64,000 nucleotides of DNA from SAR92 clade bacterium (lineage in GTDB: Bacteria > Pseudomonadota > Gammaproteobacteria > Pseudomonadales > Porticoccaceae). A program made the position numbers and the translations under genes. The stretch is taken from the NCBI GenBank assembly GCA_014381985.1, contig JACNKP010000081.1, positions 1 through 64,000 on the forward strand, read 5' to 3'. The notes below the pieces were generated by a model. That model did not search any database, had not been told where the DNA came from, and saw only the letters and a program-made list of their open reading frames with translations. Positions 32,253 to 40,793 of the stretch are shown one piece after another; the first letter of the stretch is position 1; every line of letters begins with the position of its first letter.

Positions 32253-32762
32253 ATGATCCTATATAGCCTAAAAAGGCAGCATAATATGCCGAATAATAAG
32301 ATTGATTCCATAGATTTAAGAATTTTACGTGAATTACAGCAGTCAGGGAAATTATCCAATGTCGATTTGGCAGGTCGCGTTGGATTGTCGCCGTCGCCTT
32401 GCTTAAGTCGAGTTCGCTCGCTGGAACAGCGAGGAATTATTGATCGTTATGTCGCCTTGGTGAGGCCGAGCAGTGTCGGTCTATTAATTAATGTGTTTAT
32501 CCAGATAACCTTGGAGCGACAGGTCGAAAGAGCGCTAGAAAGTTTTGAGGCGCAGATGCAGCGCTATCCTGAGGTCATGGAATGCTACCTAATGACCGGC
32601 AATAGTGATTATTTAATCCGTTTATTAGTGAGTGATATTGCTACTTTAGAAGCGTTTATTGTACAAAAGTTATCTACCATTGAGGGTGTTTCAAACATCC
32701 AATCTAGCTTTGCATTAAAGCAGGTTAAATATAAAACTGAGCTACCTATTACGTCATTCTGA
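32253..32762 (+). CDS. Lrp/AsnC family transcriptional regulator
   Basis: IDSIDLRILRELQQSGKLSNVDLAGRVGLSPSPCLSRVRSLEQRGIIDRYVALV; RAM domain C-terminus. Likely start 32286. Confidence 0.95.
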   Translation: MILYSLKRQHNMPNNKIDSIDLRILRELQQSGKLSNVDLAGRVGLSPSPCLSRVRSLEQRGIIDRYVALVRPSSVGLLINVFIQITLERQVERALESFEAQMQRYPEVMECYLMTGNSDYLIRLLVSDIATLEAFIVQKLSTIEGVSNIQSSFALKQVKYKTELPITSF

Positions 32763-33215
32763 CGAATAATGTTCAAGCTTCTTTAATGAGTAATTGTGAC
32801 ATAAGGCCTTGACACTCAGTGGAGCGGTTTAGGTTTTTCTATGTGACTTTATTGTGCTCTACCTAACTTTCAAATTTAACTCGCTGCTTTCTTAAGATTG
32901 CCGATTATGTTGATCATCCCTTATAACAATCAAAAAAACCCATGATGAATGGCCGTAAAAATTAATTAAAGTCCACTGTATCTCTCGAACAATCAAAATA
33001 TATCTAGCCATGGTGATCCAACATCCATACAAACTCGTAACAATTTTTAGTTTTCCGTAAAAGCTAGGCTGCTCGTTCATTTATTAATCTGCATTTAGTA
33101 CGTGGATTTAGGCTTGAAGTCTGACCTGAAACTAGGTTTACAGTTGACTAACCGAGTGGTGGTAAATGCTAGTCATTTCTTGGCTTGTACCGCGACATAA
33201 TAAAAACACATCATT

Positions 33216-33923
33216 ATGAAGGGTTTAGATATGAGTAATAATTTAGTTTCCGGCGATTATGTCGGTATGTCCTTTTGGTTAATTTCCATGGCTCTGGTTG
33301 CTGCCACAGTTTTCTTCTTTATTGAACGTGATCGTGTTGCGGGCAAATGGAAGACTTCTTTGACGGTTTCTGGTCTTGTTACATTGATTGCCGCAGTTCA
33401 TTACTTCTATATGCGTGATGTATGGGTTTCTACTGGAACGTCTCCAACTGAATTCCGATACATTGACTGGCTCCTAACTGTGCCGCTGTTGATGATCGAA
33501 TTCTACTTGGTTCTGTCTGCAGTAACTAAAGTGCCTTCTGGTGTCTTCACGCGTCTCCTTGTTGGCTCTGTCGCCATGCTAGTGTTCGGTTATATGGGCG
33601 AAACAGGCATGATGAACGTGACGTTGGCGTTCGTTCTTGCAATGTTAAGTTGGGGCGTTATTCTCTGGGAAATCTTCAAAGGTGAAGCAAGCCAGATCAA
33701 TGCCGGGCTTTCAAATGCAAACGTTCAAAAAGCATATAAGTGGATGCTTATCTGCGTTTCAATTGGCTGGTCGATCTATCCTATCGGATACGCGATTGGC
33801 TACTTGGGTGGTGGTGCCGATCCAGCAATGCTAAACATTGTTTATAACCTAGCTGATTTTGTTAACAAAATCGCATTTGGTGTAATCATCTGGTCAGCTG
33901 CAGTGGCTGATTCAGAAGCATAG
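33216..33923 (+). CDS. proteorhodopsin (light-driven proton pump, predicted green-absorbing)
   Basis: Seven hydrophobic segments; FRYIDWLLTVPLLMIEFYL (proton acceptor Asp and donor Glu, Leu at the spectral-tuning position), AVHYFYMRDVW (His), NLADFVNKIAFG (Schiff-base Lys). Start may be 33231. Confidence 0.97.
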   Translation: MKGLDMSNNLVSGDYVGMSFWLISMALVAATVFFFIERDRVAGKWKTSLTVSGLVTLIAAVHYFYMRDVWVSTGTSPTEFRYIDWLLTVPLLMIEFYLVLSAVTKVPSGVFTRLLVGSVAMLVFGYMGETGMMNVTLAFVLAMLSWGVILWEIFKGEASQINAGLSNANVQKAYKWMLICVSIGWSIYPIGYAIGYLGGGADPAMLNIVYNLADFVNKIAFGVIIWSAAVADSEA

Positions 33924-33945
33924 ATATTGGTTAGAAGAAACGTTG

Positions 33946-33975
33946 AAAGGGCCAGTTCGCTGGCTCTTTTTTCTT
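33946..33975 (+). terminator. intrinsic terminator between proteorhodopsin and crtE
   Basis: AGGGCCAG-TTCG-CTGGCTCT stem with UUCG tetraloop followed by TTTTTCTT. Confidence 0.8.
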
Positions 33976-34047
33976 CGTATGACAAAGAATAACAATAAAA
34001 GTTGCCAATACGAGCAGAGACATAAAATGATAATAAGGGAACTAATA

Positions 34048-35013
34048 ATGTCCCCAATAAAAATAGCTACATCTGGGTTAGACGGATTACAGGAGCTTGA
34101 TGCTCTGTACCTGCGAGAAATGCCGCATTCGCAAAGTAGCCTTGCTGCAGCGGCAACCTACCATTTTAAAAATTCAGGCAAATCCTTTAGGGCGCAATTA
34201 GCGCTGACTAGTGGTGTCTCCCTGGGTTTAAATTCAAATGATAATTTACATTGGGCGGCAGCCTGTGAGCTACTGCACAACGCTTCTCTTATTCATGACG
34301 ATATCAGCGATGCCAGCACCCACAGACGGGGCCAACAAAGTATTCACCAGTATTTTGGTTCGGATATGGCACTGTGTTTGGGTGATTGGATGGTGGCCAA
34401 AGCCTTTGAGTTGGCCGCTCGCAATACCCATTGTGGCGGCGCGCTAGCGGCTCTATTAGCTCAGGCTATGCAAGAAACCTGTACTGGCCAAATCTCTGAT
34501 ATCACCCAGCGCGAGTGTGCTGGTTTAGATGAATGGCAGCGAATTGCCAAAGGAAAAACTGCGCCACTATTAATAGCACCCATAAAAGGCGCTGCGATTG
34601 CTGCCGGGCTCAATGCAGAATTAGCCGCATTGGAAACATTGGTTGGTTTTTGTGGTCTAGCCTATCAGGGGCGCAATGACATAGATGACATAATTCCCTC
34701 AAGCCATAGGTCAAGTGATCTGGATGGGCGAAAGCCAAATTTGGTGATATGTCTATTTGCCAGTGATGGCATTGGCCGTGAGGACTTTAATCGTTGGTAC
34801 CGTTCAAATGATTTAAGTGAGTTGACTCACTGGCAGCGCAGAATAGCTTCCAGCAGTGTAATCCTGCAGGCCAATCAGTCTGTTGATTTTTGGCTTGCCC
34901 AGGCAGAATTATTAGTGACCAGCCTACCCCCTCAATTGCGGCCAGTGGCCCAAGGCTTAGTCAGCTCTGTAAAACAGAACGCAACCCTTAAACGTGAAGG
35001 TCTAATCGCTTGA
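34048..35013 (+). CDS. crtE: geranylgeranyl diphosphate synthase (polyprenyl synthetase)
   Basis: LLHNASLIHDDISDASTHRRGQQSIHQYFG (first Asp-rich region), YQGRNDIDDI (second); start at 34048 preferred because the ORF-track start (33943) precedes the terminator hairpin. Confidence 0.93.
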   Translation: MSPIKIATSGLDGLQELDALYLREMPHSQSSLAAAATYHFKNSGKSFRAQLALTSGVSLGLNSNDNLHWAAACELLHNASLIHDDISDASTHRRGQQSIHQYFGSDMALCLGDWMVAKAFELAARNTHCGGALAALLAQAMQETCTGQISDITQRECAGLDEWQRIAKGKTAPLLIAPIKGAAIAAGLNAELAALETLVGFCGLAYQGRNDIDDIIPSSHRSSDLDGRKPNLVICLFASDGIGREDFNRWYRSNDLSELTHWQRRIASSSVILQANQSVDFWLAQAELLVTSLPPQLRPVAQGLVSSVKQNATLKREGLIA

Positions 35014-36509
35014 CCTCAAAGACATTTGGGCAGGGCAAGAAAGTGATTATCATCGGTGCAGGCTTCGCCGGAATCGCCACTGCGTTGAGACTCAAAGCCA
35101 TAGGATACGATGTAACACTACTAGAGCGACTCGACAGTCTGGGCGGCAGGGCACAGGTATTTGAGCGAGGCGGCTATAGACATGATGCTGGGCCAACCGT
35201 CATCACAGCGCCTTTTCTGTTTGATGAGCTGTTTGCGTTGTTCAATGAAAATCTGTCCGATTATCTAGACTTCGTTCCTCTTGATCCTTTTTATCGATTT
35301 CATTTTGCCGATGGTAGTCAATTTGATTATCGCGCAAGCATTGAAGACACCTTAACTGAGATACGTCGCTTTAATCCCGACGATGCAGATGGCTATCTAA
35401 AGCTCCTAGAAAAATCTAAAAAAGTCTATGATGTTGGGTTTAAGCAACTAGTCCACCGCCCATTTACGCGGGTCTGGGACATGGTTAAACAAATACCTGC
35501 CTTACTCGTTCTTAAGTGCTATAAAAGCGTGTCACAGATGGTTAATAGCCATCTTAAGCATCCTCTTATTCGCCAAGCATTTTCAATTCATCCCTTGTTG
35601 GTCGGCGGAAACCCCTTTAAAACAACGGCAATTTACACCCTGATACACTATTTGGAGCGTCGCTGGGGTGTATTTTTCTGTATGGGCGGTACCGGAAAGT
35701 TGGTTGATGAGCTGGGTGCTTTAATGCAACGACATGGCATTCAACTTCAGCTCAATACCGATGTGGATGAAATTGTAGTCAAAAACAAACAAGCCACAGG
35801 CGTGCGCACAAGTTCAGGGGCAATATTAAATGCAGATCTCGTCGTTTTTGGTGGTGATCCTGAAACCTGTTACGAGTATCTGCTACCTAAGAAGAAAATC
35901 CACCGGCCAAGGATAAAAAAACAGTACAGTATGGGGTTGTATGTTCTCTACTTTGGCACTAAAAAGCTCTACCCAGATGTTGCTCATCACAGCATTTGGA
36001 TGGGCCCACGCTTCAAAGAGCTGTTAACTGAGATTTTTGATCGCAAGGCAATGAGTGAAGATTTTTCACTCTATGTCCATCGTCCAACAGCGACGGATAA
36101 AAGTTTTGCTCCGGATAACTGCGAGTCTTTTTACGTGCTTTGCCCGGTACCAAATTTACAGGGTGGTCTTGACTGGGATAAAGAAGGCCCAATACTGCGT
36201 GACAGAATCGTTAGCGCACTGGAAGAGACTATACTTCCAGAGCTTTCATCTGTAATCGAAGAGGTTTTTTGGATGACGCCAGAAGACTTTGCCAAAGATT
36301 ATCGCTCAATGCATGGTGCGGGATTTTCCATTGAACCACGGCTAACGCAGTCCGCATGGTTTAGATTTCACAATCGCGATAGAGATGTATCGAATCTCTA
36401 TTTTGTTGGCGCAGGCACTCATCCTGGCGCGGGATTACCCGGCGTGGTCAGCTCCGCTAAAGTGGTGGAAGAATTGCTGACGGGTGAAGAAGTGGGCTCC
36501 GGTGGGTAA
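35010..36509 (+). CDS. crtI: phytoene desaturase
   Basis: KVIIIGAGFAGIATALRLKAIGYDVTLLERLDSLGGRAQVFERGGYRHDAGPTVITAP; C-terminal YFVGAGTHPGAGLPGVVSSAKV. TTG start overlaps the crtE stop. Confidence 0.97.
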   Translation: MTSKTFGQGKKVIIIGAGFAGIATALRLKAIGYDVTLLERLDSLGGRAQVFERGGYRHDAGPTVITAPFLFDELFALFNENLSDYLDFVPLDPFYRFHFADGSQFDYRASIEDTLTEIRRFNPDDADGYLKLLEKSKKVYDVGFKQLVHRPFTRVWDMVKQIPALLVLKCYKSVSQMVNSHLKHPLIRQAFSIHPLLVGGNPFKTTAIYTLIHYLERRWGVFFCMGGTGKLVDELGALMQRHGIQLQLNTDVDEIVVKNKQATGVRTSSGAILNADLVVFGGDPETCYEYLLPKKKIHRPRIKKQYSMGLYVLYFGTKKLYPDVAHHSIWMGPRFKELLTEIFDRKAMSEDFSLYVHRPTATDKSFAPDNCESFYVLCPVPNLQGGLDWDKEGPILRDRIVSALEETILPELSSVIEEVFWMTPEDFAKDYRSMHGAGFSIEPRLTQSAWFRFHNRDRDVSNLYFVGAGTHPGAGLPGVVSSAKVVEELLTGEEVGSGG

Positions 36510-36512
36510 GTA

Positions 36513-37403
36513 ATGCAAGTACTTCAGCCCCAACAGACTATGGCCAAACATGGTAAATCATTTTATTGGGCTAGTATTTTTCTCGGCCCGCAACTGGCCG
36601 ACCGCGCTGCTCGTCTTTATCAATTTTGTCGATTTGTAGACGACCTGGCTGATGGCGACCTTCCTGACCGACAGGAATCTTTAGTCGATATACGCGCTCG
36701 CCTCGCGAGAACAAAAATTAGTGCCGGGCCGGAAATAGAAGACTTTATCGAGCTTGCCAAAGAAGCTGACATACCCCTTCATGCTGCCGAAGAATTACTT
36801 GACGGCATGCTATCTGATCAAAAGCCGGCAGCCTTTTTAGACGAGAGGGCACTCCTACGTTACTGCCATGCCGTCGCCGGAACCGTTGGCTTAATGATGT
36901 GCAGAGTTCTCAACTGTGAACACTCGCGTGCTGATCAATTTGCTATTGATCTTGGCGTTGCTATGCAACTAACTAACATTGCCCGAGATGTGCTTGAGGA
37001 TGCAAAAATGGGTCGTCGCTATTTACCAGAAGCTTGGATCAATCTTGATGCTGCGATGCTGGCCAACCCAAATAAAGAGCAGCGTGAAGCTGGTATCATT
37101 GCCATACAAAAACTACTTGATCTTGCAGAGAGATACTACCAAAGCGCGATGCTCGGTATTCAGCTATTACCTCTGCGCTCAAGGCTATCGATCACTATAG
37201 CGTTGAGAGTTTATAGGCAAATTGGCATAAAACTTCAGCATAACCATATGGCGTGGTGGCAGGGTCGCACAGTAGTAGGCAAAACCAGCAAACTCTGGCT
37301 GAGTTTTAAAAGCCTCTTCGATCTTATTCCAGTAAGAGTTCCTGATCATCGACATCAGTTACATAGGCATTTGCAAGGATTATCCGGTGTCGACGCCAGT
37401 TGA
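36513..37403 (+). CDS. crtB: phytoene synthase
   Basis: GKSFYWASIFLG, YQFCRFVDDLADG, AMQLTNIARDVLEDAKMGRRYLPEAW. Confidence 0.96.
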   Translation: MQVLQPQQTMAKHGKSFYWASIFLGPQLADRAARLYQFCRFVDDLADGDLPDRQESLVDIRARLARTKISAGPEIEDFIELAKEADIPLHAAEELLDGMLSDQKPAAFLDERALLRYCHAVAGTVGLMMCRVLNCEHSRADQFAIDLGVAMQLTNIARDVLEDAKMGRRYLPEAWINLDAAMLANPNKEQREAGIIAIQKLLDLAERYYQSAMLGIQLLPLRSRLSITIALRVYRQIGIKLQHNHMAWWQGRTVVGKTSKLWLSFKSLFDLIPVRVPDHRHQLHRHLQGLSGVDAS

Positions 37404-38490
37404 TATCGCCATTATCGGCGGCGGTAACGCAGGTATTAGCCTAGCGGCTGCACTAGCTCTGCACGATTCTCCGCTGCGAACCGTTGTCATTGAACCCAGT
37501 CTGCCACAACAGCGAGACTGTAGTTGGGCGCTCTGGGCAAATCGCAAACAGAGTGCCGAGCTGAAATTCGCAATTAAAGGCCAATGGCGACGCTGGCAAG
37601 TCATAGGTCACAGCGGCGCAGTTAAGCATCACAGCAGTACATACAGCTATATTAGCCTCAGTGCAGCAGCCTACATTGAAGAGCGTGAAGCCTCCCTAGA
37701 CGATAAAATTGATCTAGTTCGCGAAAAGGTGGTGTCGGTGGATAGCGATTCAACGGGTGGCTTAGTGGTCACCGACCAGCAGAGCTTTTTGGCCAGCCAC
37801 ATATTTGATAGTCGACCTCCTAAAATGGCTGACGCTAGTTTGCGACAACATTTTCTGGGCTGGGAAATAAAAACCAGCAAACCCATAGATGATGCAGATA
37901 TCGCCACACTCATGGACTTTAGGGTTGATCAATCTCGCGGGTTGCATTTTATTTACGTGCTGCCCTTTAGCGACCAACATTTGCTCATCGAATCCACATT
38001 AATTTCAAGCAGCTTGGAAGACAAACAATGGTATCGCGATGCCCTTAACCAATGGCTGTCTGAACGTGAGATTAAAATAGAATCAACTGTCATGGAAGAA
38101 TATGGTGTGATCCCTATGGATGTTGTGCAGGCACAGCAATACAGTACACCGACAATAGGCGCTTCTAGCGGTGCCGTGCGGCGTTCGTCGGGCTACGCGT
38201 TTAATCATATTCAACAACAGACTCGCGAACTCGCAGCGGGCATCGCCAAGGGAAACTTTGACGTACCTTTGGCGATTAGTAACAAGTTAATCGCCATGGA
38301 TACCATTTTTAATGGTGTGTTGGCTAATAACCCACACCTTGGGCCGGAGCTTTTTATACGCACCGCCAAGGCTTTAAATGGCGATCAATTTGCCCGATTC
38401 ATGCTCGGTAAAGCTAATCTGTGGGATTGGCTTAGAGTGATATTTGCGATGCCAAAAATACCTTTCATAAGGCAACTTTTCCGTGGTTAG
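37387..38490 (+). CDS. crtY: lycopene beta-cyclase
   Basis: VDIAIIGGGNAGISLAAALA, CSWALWANRK; position between crtB and blh; GTG start, 17-nt overlap with crtB. Confidence 0.92.
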   Translation: MSTPVDIAIIGGGNAGISLAAALALHDSPLRTVVIEPSLPQQRDCSWALWANRKQSAELKFAIKGQWRRWQVIGHSGAVKHHSSTYSYISLSAAAYIEEREASLDDKIDLVREKVVSVDSDSTGGLVVTDQQSFLASHIFDSRPPKMADASLRQHFLGWEIKTSKPIDDADIATLMDFRVDQSRGLHFIYVLPFSDQHLLIESTLISSSLEDKQWYRDALNQWLSEREIKIESTVMEEYGVIPMDVVQAQQYSTPTIGASSGAVRRSSGYAFNHIQQQTRELAAGIAKGNFDVPLAISNKLIAMDTIFNGVLANNPHLGPELFIRTAKALNGDQFARFMLGKANLWDWLRVIFAMPKIPFIRQLFRG

Positions 38491-39373
38491 CACCTTGCTT
38501 TTAAATCCAATAAGCTACTTAGCTATCGTAGCGATACTGCTGGTTGGCGTCCCTCATGGTGGACTTGATGGTGCCGTAGCTCGACGCTCAGGCTGGCCTC
38601 AGCATCGAACTGCATGGCTTAGTTTTCATGCCGTCTATATTGGCCTTGCGGCATTGGTGGCGTGGTTGTGGTGGCTGGCACCTCTTACTAGCTTGATTGT
38701 ATTTTTAGGAATTTCGGCATTCCACTTTGGCAGTAGTGATATTTGCCACATTGAGTCCCCCAGCCATCCCAGAGCATGGCCAGCACTGACGGCTAATGCA
38801 GGGTTGGTGACTATAGCCATACCCACTTTCCAGGCAGGCACGGTGGGGCCTCTATTTACAGTATTAGTGGGTTTTGAAAACAGCACATGGTTACTGGCCC
38901 AGATTCAAAATATTTTCTTACCCTGGATGTTGACGGTGTTTGGCTTTGTGATCTACGCCCTGTGGGTTCCTCAGTGGCGTGTTGTGCTGGCCAATCTCTT
39001 ATTCCTTATCATTCTCGCCTATAGCTTGCCGCCGCTGGTTAGTTTTGCCTTATATTTTTGTTGTTGGCACAGCCGCAGGCATCTACAGCGCACCTGGCGC
39101 AGCCTACCTGTCGATCACCGTCGACGCTGTGGACGTGAAGCCTTGCTTTATAGCCTTATGGCTTATAGCGCGGGGGCTCTATTTTTGCTGTGGTATAAAT
39201 CCCAAGGATTAGAATCCTTGTCTGAACTGTCTTCAGCAATCATCCAATTGACCTTTATTGGCCTAGCCGCACTTACTGTGCCGCATATGCTGCTGGTAGA
39301 TTTTTTTGATAAAGCGCCGTTGTCATTAAGTCACCCTCAGCCCACCACCATAAGAGATTATAAAGATGCCTGA
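38483..39373 (+). CDS. blh: beta-carotene 15,15'-dioxygenase, Brp/Blh family
   Basis: LLVGVPHGGLDGAVARR, FLGISAFHFGSSD, FCCWHSRRH, VPHMLLVDFF; hydrophobic; position in PR-crt operon. Confidence 0.94.
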   Translation: MVSTLLLNPISYLAIVAILLVGVPHGGLDGAVARRSGWPQHRTAWLSFHAVYIGLAALVAWLWWLAPLTSLIVFLGISAFHFGSSDICHIESPSHPRAWPALTANAGLVTIAIPTFQAGTVGPLFTVLVGFENSTWLLAQIQNIFLPWMLTVFGFVIYALWVPQWRVVLANLLFLIILAYSLPPLVSFALYFCCWHSRRHLQRTWRSLPVDHRRRCGREALLYSLMAYSAGALFLLWYKSQGLESLSELSSAIIQLTFIGLAALTVPHMLLVDFFDKAPLSLSHPQPTTIRDYKDA

Positions 39374-40367
39374 TATTATCCGCCGCAAAGCTGATCATGT
39401 TCAATTAGCTCTATCTTTAGATCACCAGTCATCCCAAGGTGCAGGCTTTGACCGGATGAGTTTTCAGCATAATGCTTTGCCTGAGCTTGCATTGTCGTCT
39501 GTTGATAGCAGCACAGAGTTTTTGGGTCACCAAATAAGTGCGCCCTTTTTAATTGGCGCCATGACCGGTGGTTACGCACATGGCGACAAGATCAATAGAC
39601 ATTTAGCGGAAGCTGCTGAGCAATGTTCTATCCCTATGGCGCTTGGGTCGCAGCGGCCCGCACTTGAGCAAAATTTAAGCCAAAAGGTCCGCCGCTGGGC
39701 GCCAAAGGCAATATTGTTGGGTAATATTGGTGGTACACAACTTGCGCAGTTGGGAGTTGATCTTGCCTATAGAGCAGTTGAAAGTATCGAGGCTAACGCA
39801 CTGATTATTCACTTAAACCCATTGCAAGAGTTGGTTCAACCTAATGGCGATCAAGATTGGCGTGGTGTGCTTGATGGTATTGAGCGTTGTTGTGAGTCTC
39901 TTCCGGTGCCGGTGATCATCAAAGAGGTGGGTGCCGGAATATCTCCCTATACGGCCCAGCGTTTGGTGGATGTGGGCGTGCAATGGATTGATGTTGCTGG
40001 TCGCGGTGGTACCCGTTGGGCCAGCATTGAGAGCGCCCGCAATAATGCTACCAGAGTACAGCAGGTGGCCGAGCCCTTCATGGATTGGGGAATGGATACG
40101 GTGGACCTGGTGCCTATGGTTCGTCAGCAGTGCAGTGAGACAAAATTAATTGCCTCTGGCGGTGTTCGCCATGGCCTCGACATTGCATGCTCCATACGTT
40201 TGGGTGCCCAGATGGCAGCGCTGGCGCAACCTTTTTTGCAGCCGGCACTTGAGTCCACAGAATCGGTGGTCAATAAAATTGAACTCCTTAGGGATCAATT
40301 ACGCTGGGCCATGTTTTTAACCGGCTCCCCCTCATTATCGGCATTGCGATCTGCACCCTTGCAATAG
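39366..40367 (+). CDS. fni: type 2 isopentenyl-diphosphate delta-isomerase (FMN-dependent)
   Basis: RKADHVQLAL, PFLIGAMTGGYAHGDKINRHLAEAAEQCSIPMALGSQRPALE, HLNPLQELVQPNGDQDW, VIIKEVGAGIS. Confidence 0.96.
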   Translation: MPDIIRRKADHVQLALSLDHQSSQGAGFDRMSFQHNALPELALSSVDSSTEFLGHQISAPFLIGAMTGGYAHGDKINRHLAEAAEQCSIPMALGSQRPALEQNLSQKVRRWAPKAILLGNIGGTQLAQLGVDLAYRAVESIEANALIIHLNPLQELVQPNGDQDWRGVLDGIERCCESLPVPVIIKEVGAGISPYTAQRLVDVGVQWIDVAGRGGTRWASIESARNNATRVQQVAEPFMDWGMDTVDLVPMVRQQCSETKLIASGGVRHGLDIACSIRLGAQMAALAQPFLQPALESTESVVNKIELLRDQLRWAMFLTGSPSLSALRSAPLQ

Positions 40368-40793
40368 AACAAAAATAGACTAGATATGAAGCTTTAGGGA
40401 TCGATATTGTGTCTCGGTTTATTGTTTGTGAGCTCACGAAATCAGCTATGCTAAAAGTTAATGCTAGAGCCGTCCTCGATCCTGTTGTTAATAGCTGGGT
40501 ATCAGCTTAATTAATAGGCATTGTCTGATTGTACTTTTGTTGATTCTAGGTCTTTATTATCTAAACTAAGCCCAATAGTCGACGCTGGCGAAAGATATCA
40601 CCGCTTTATCTCATATTAAGTGCGTTTAATCTCAAACATACAGCACCACCATCCAGACTGTTTTAATCTTGGGGACGTATAAAATGCTGACGGAAGTTTC
40701 TTAGCGTGGGGACTATAAATTAAAGTAACGTCATGCTCGCGGCAGCAGTTAAAATAAAATTTAAAATCGGTACTTAATTTCAGGGGATTTAAA

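Noticed and set aside
32892-33080. 62-aa - strand ORF in the region upstream of proteorhodopsin
   Set aside because: No recognisable domain and no clear ribosome-binding site; length is compatible with chance, so the region is treated as non-coding.
33144-33175. Possible TTGACT -35 box and TGACTA/TAGTCA inverted repeat upstream of proteorhodopsin
   Set aside because: No good -10 at proper spacing and arms of only 6 bp; too weak to call without transcript data.
33943-34047. Upstream extension of the crtE ORF given in the track
   Set aside because: Passes through the terminator hairpin after proteorhodopsin; the ATG at 34048 fits the start of the prenyltransferase domain better.
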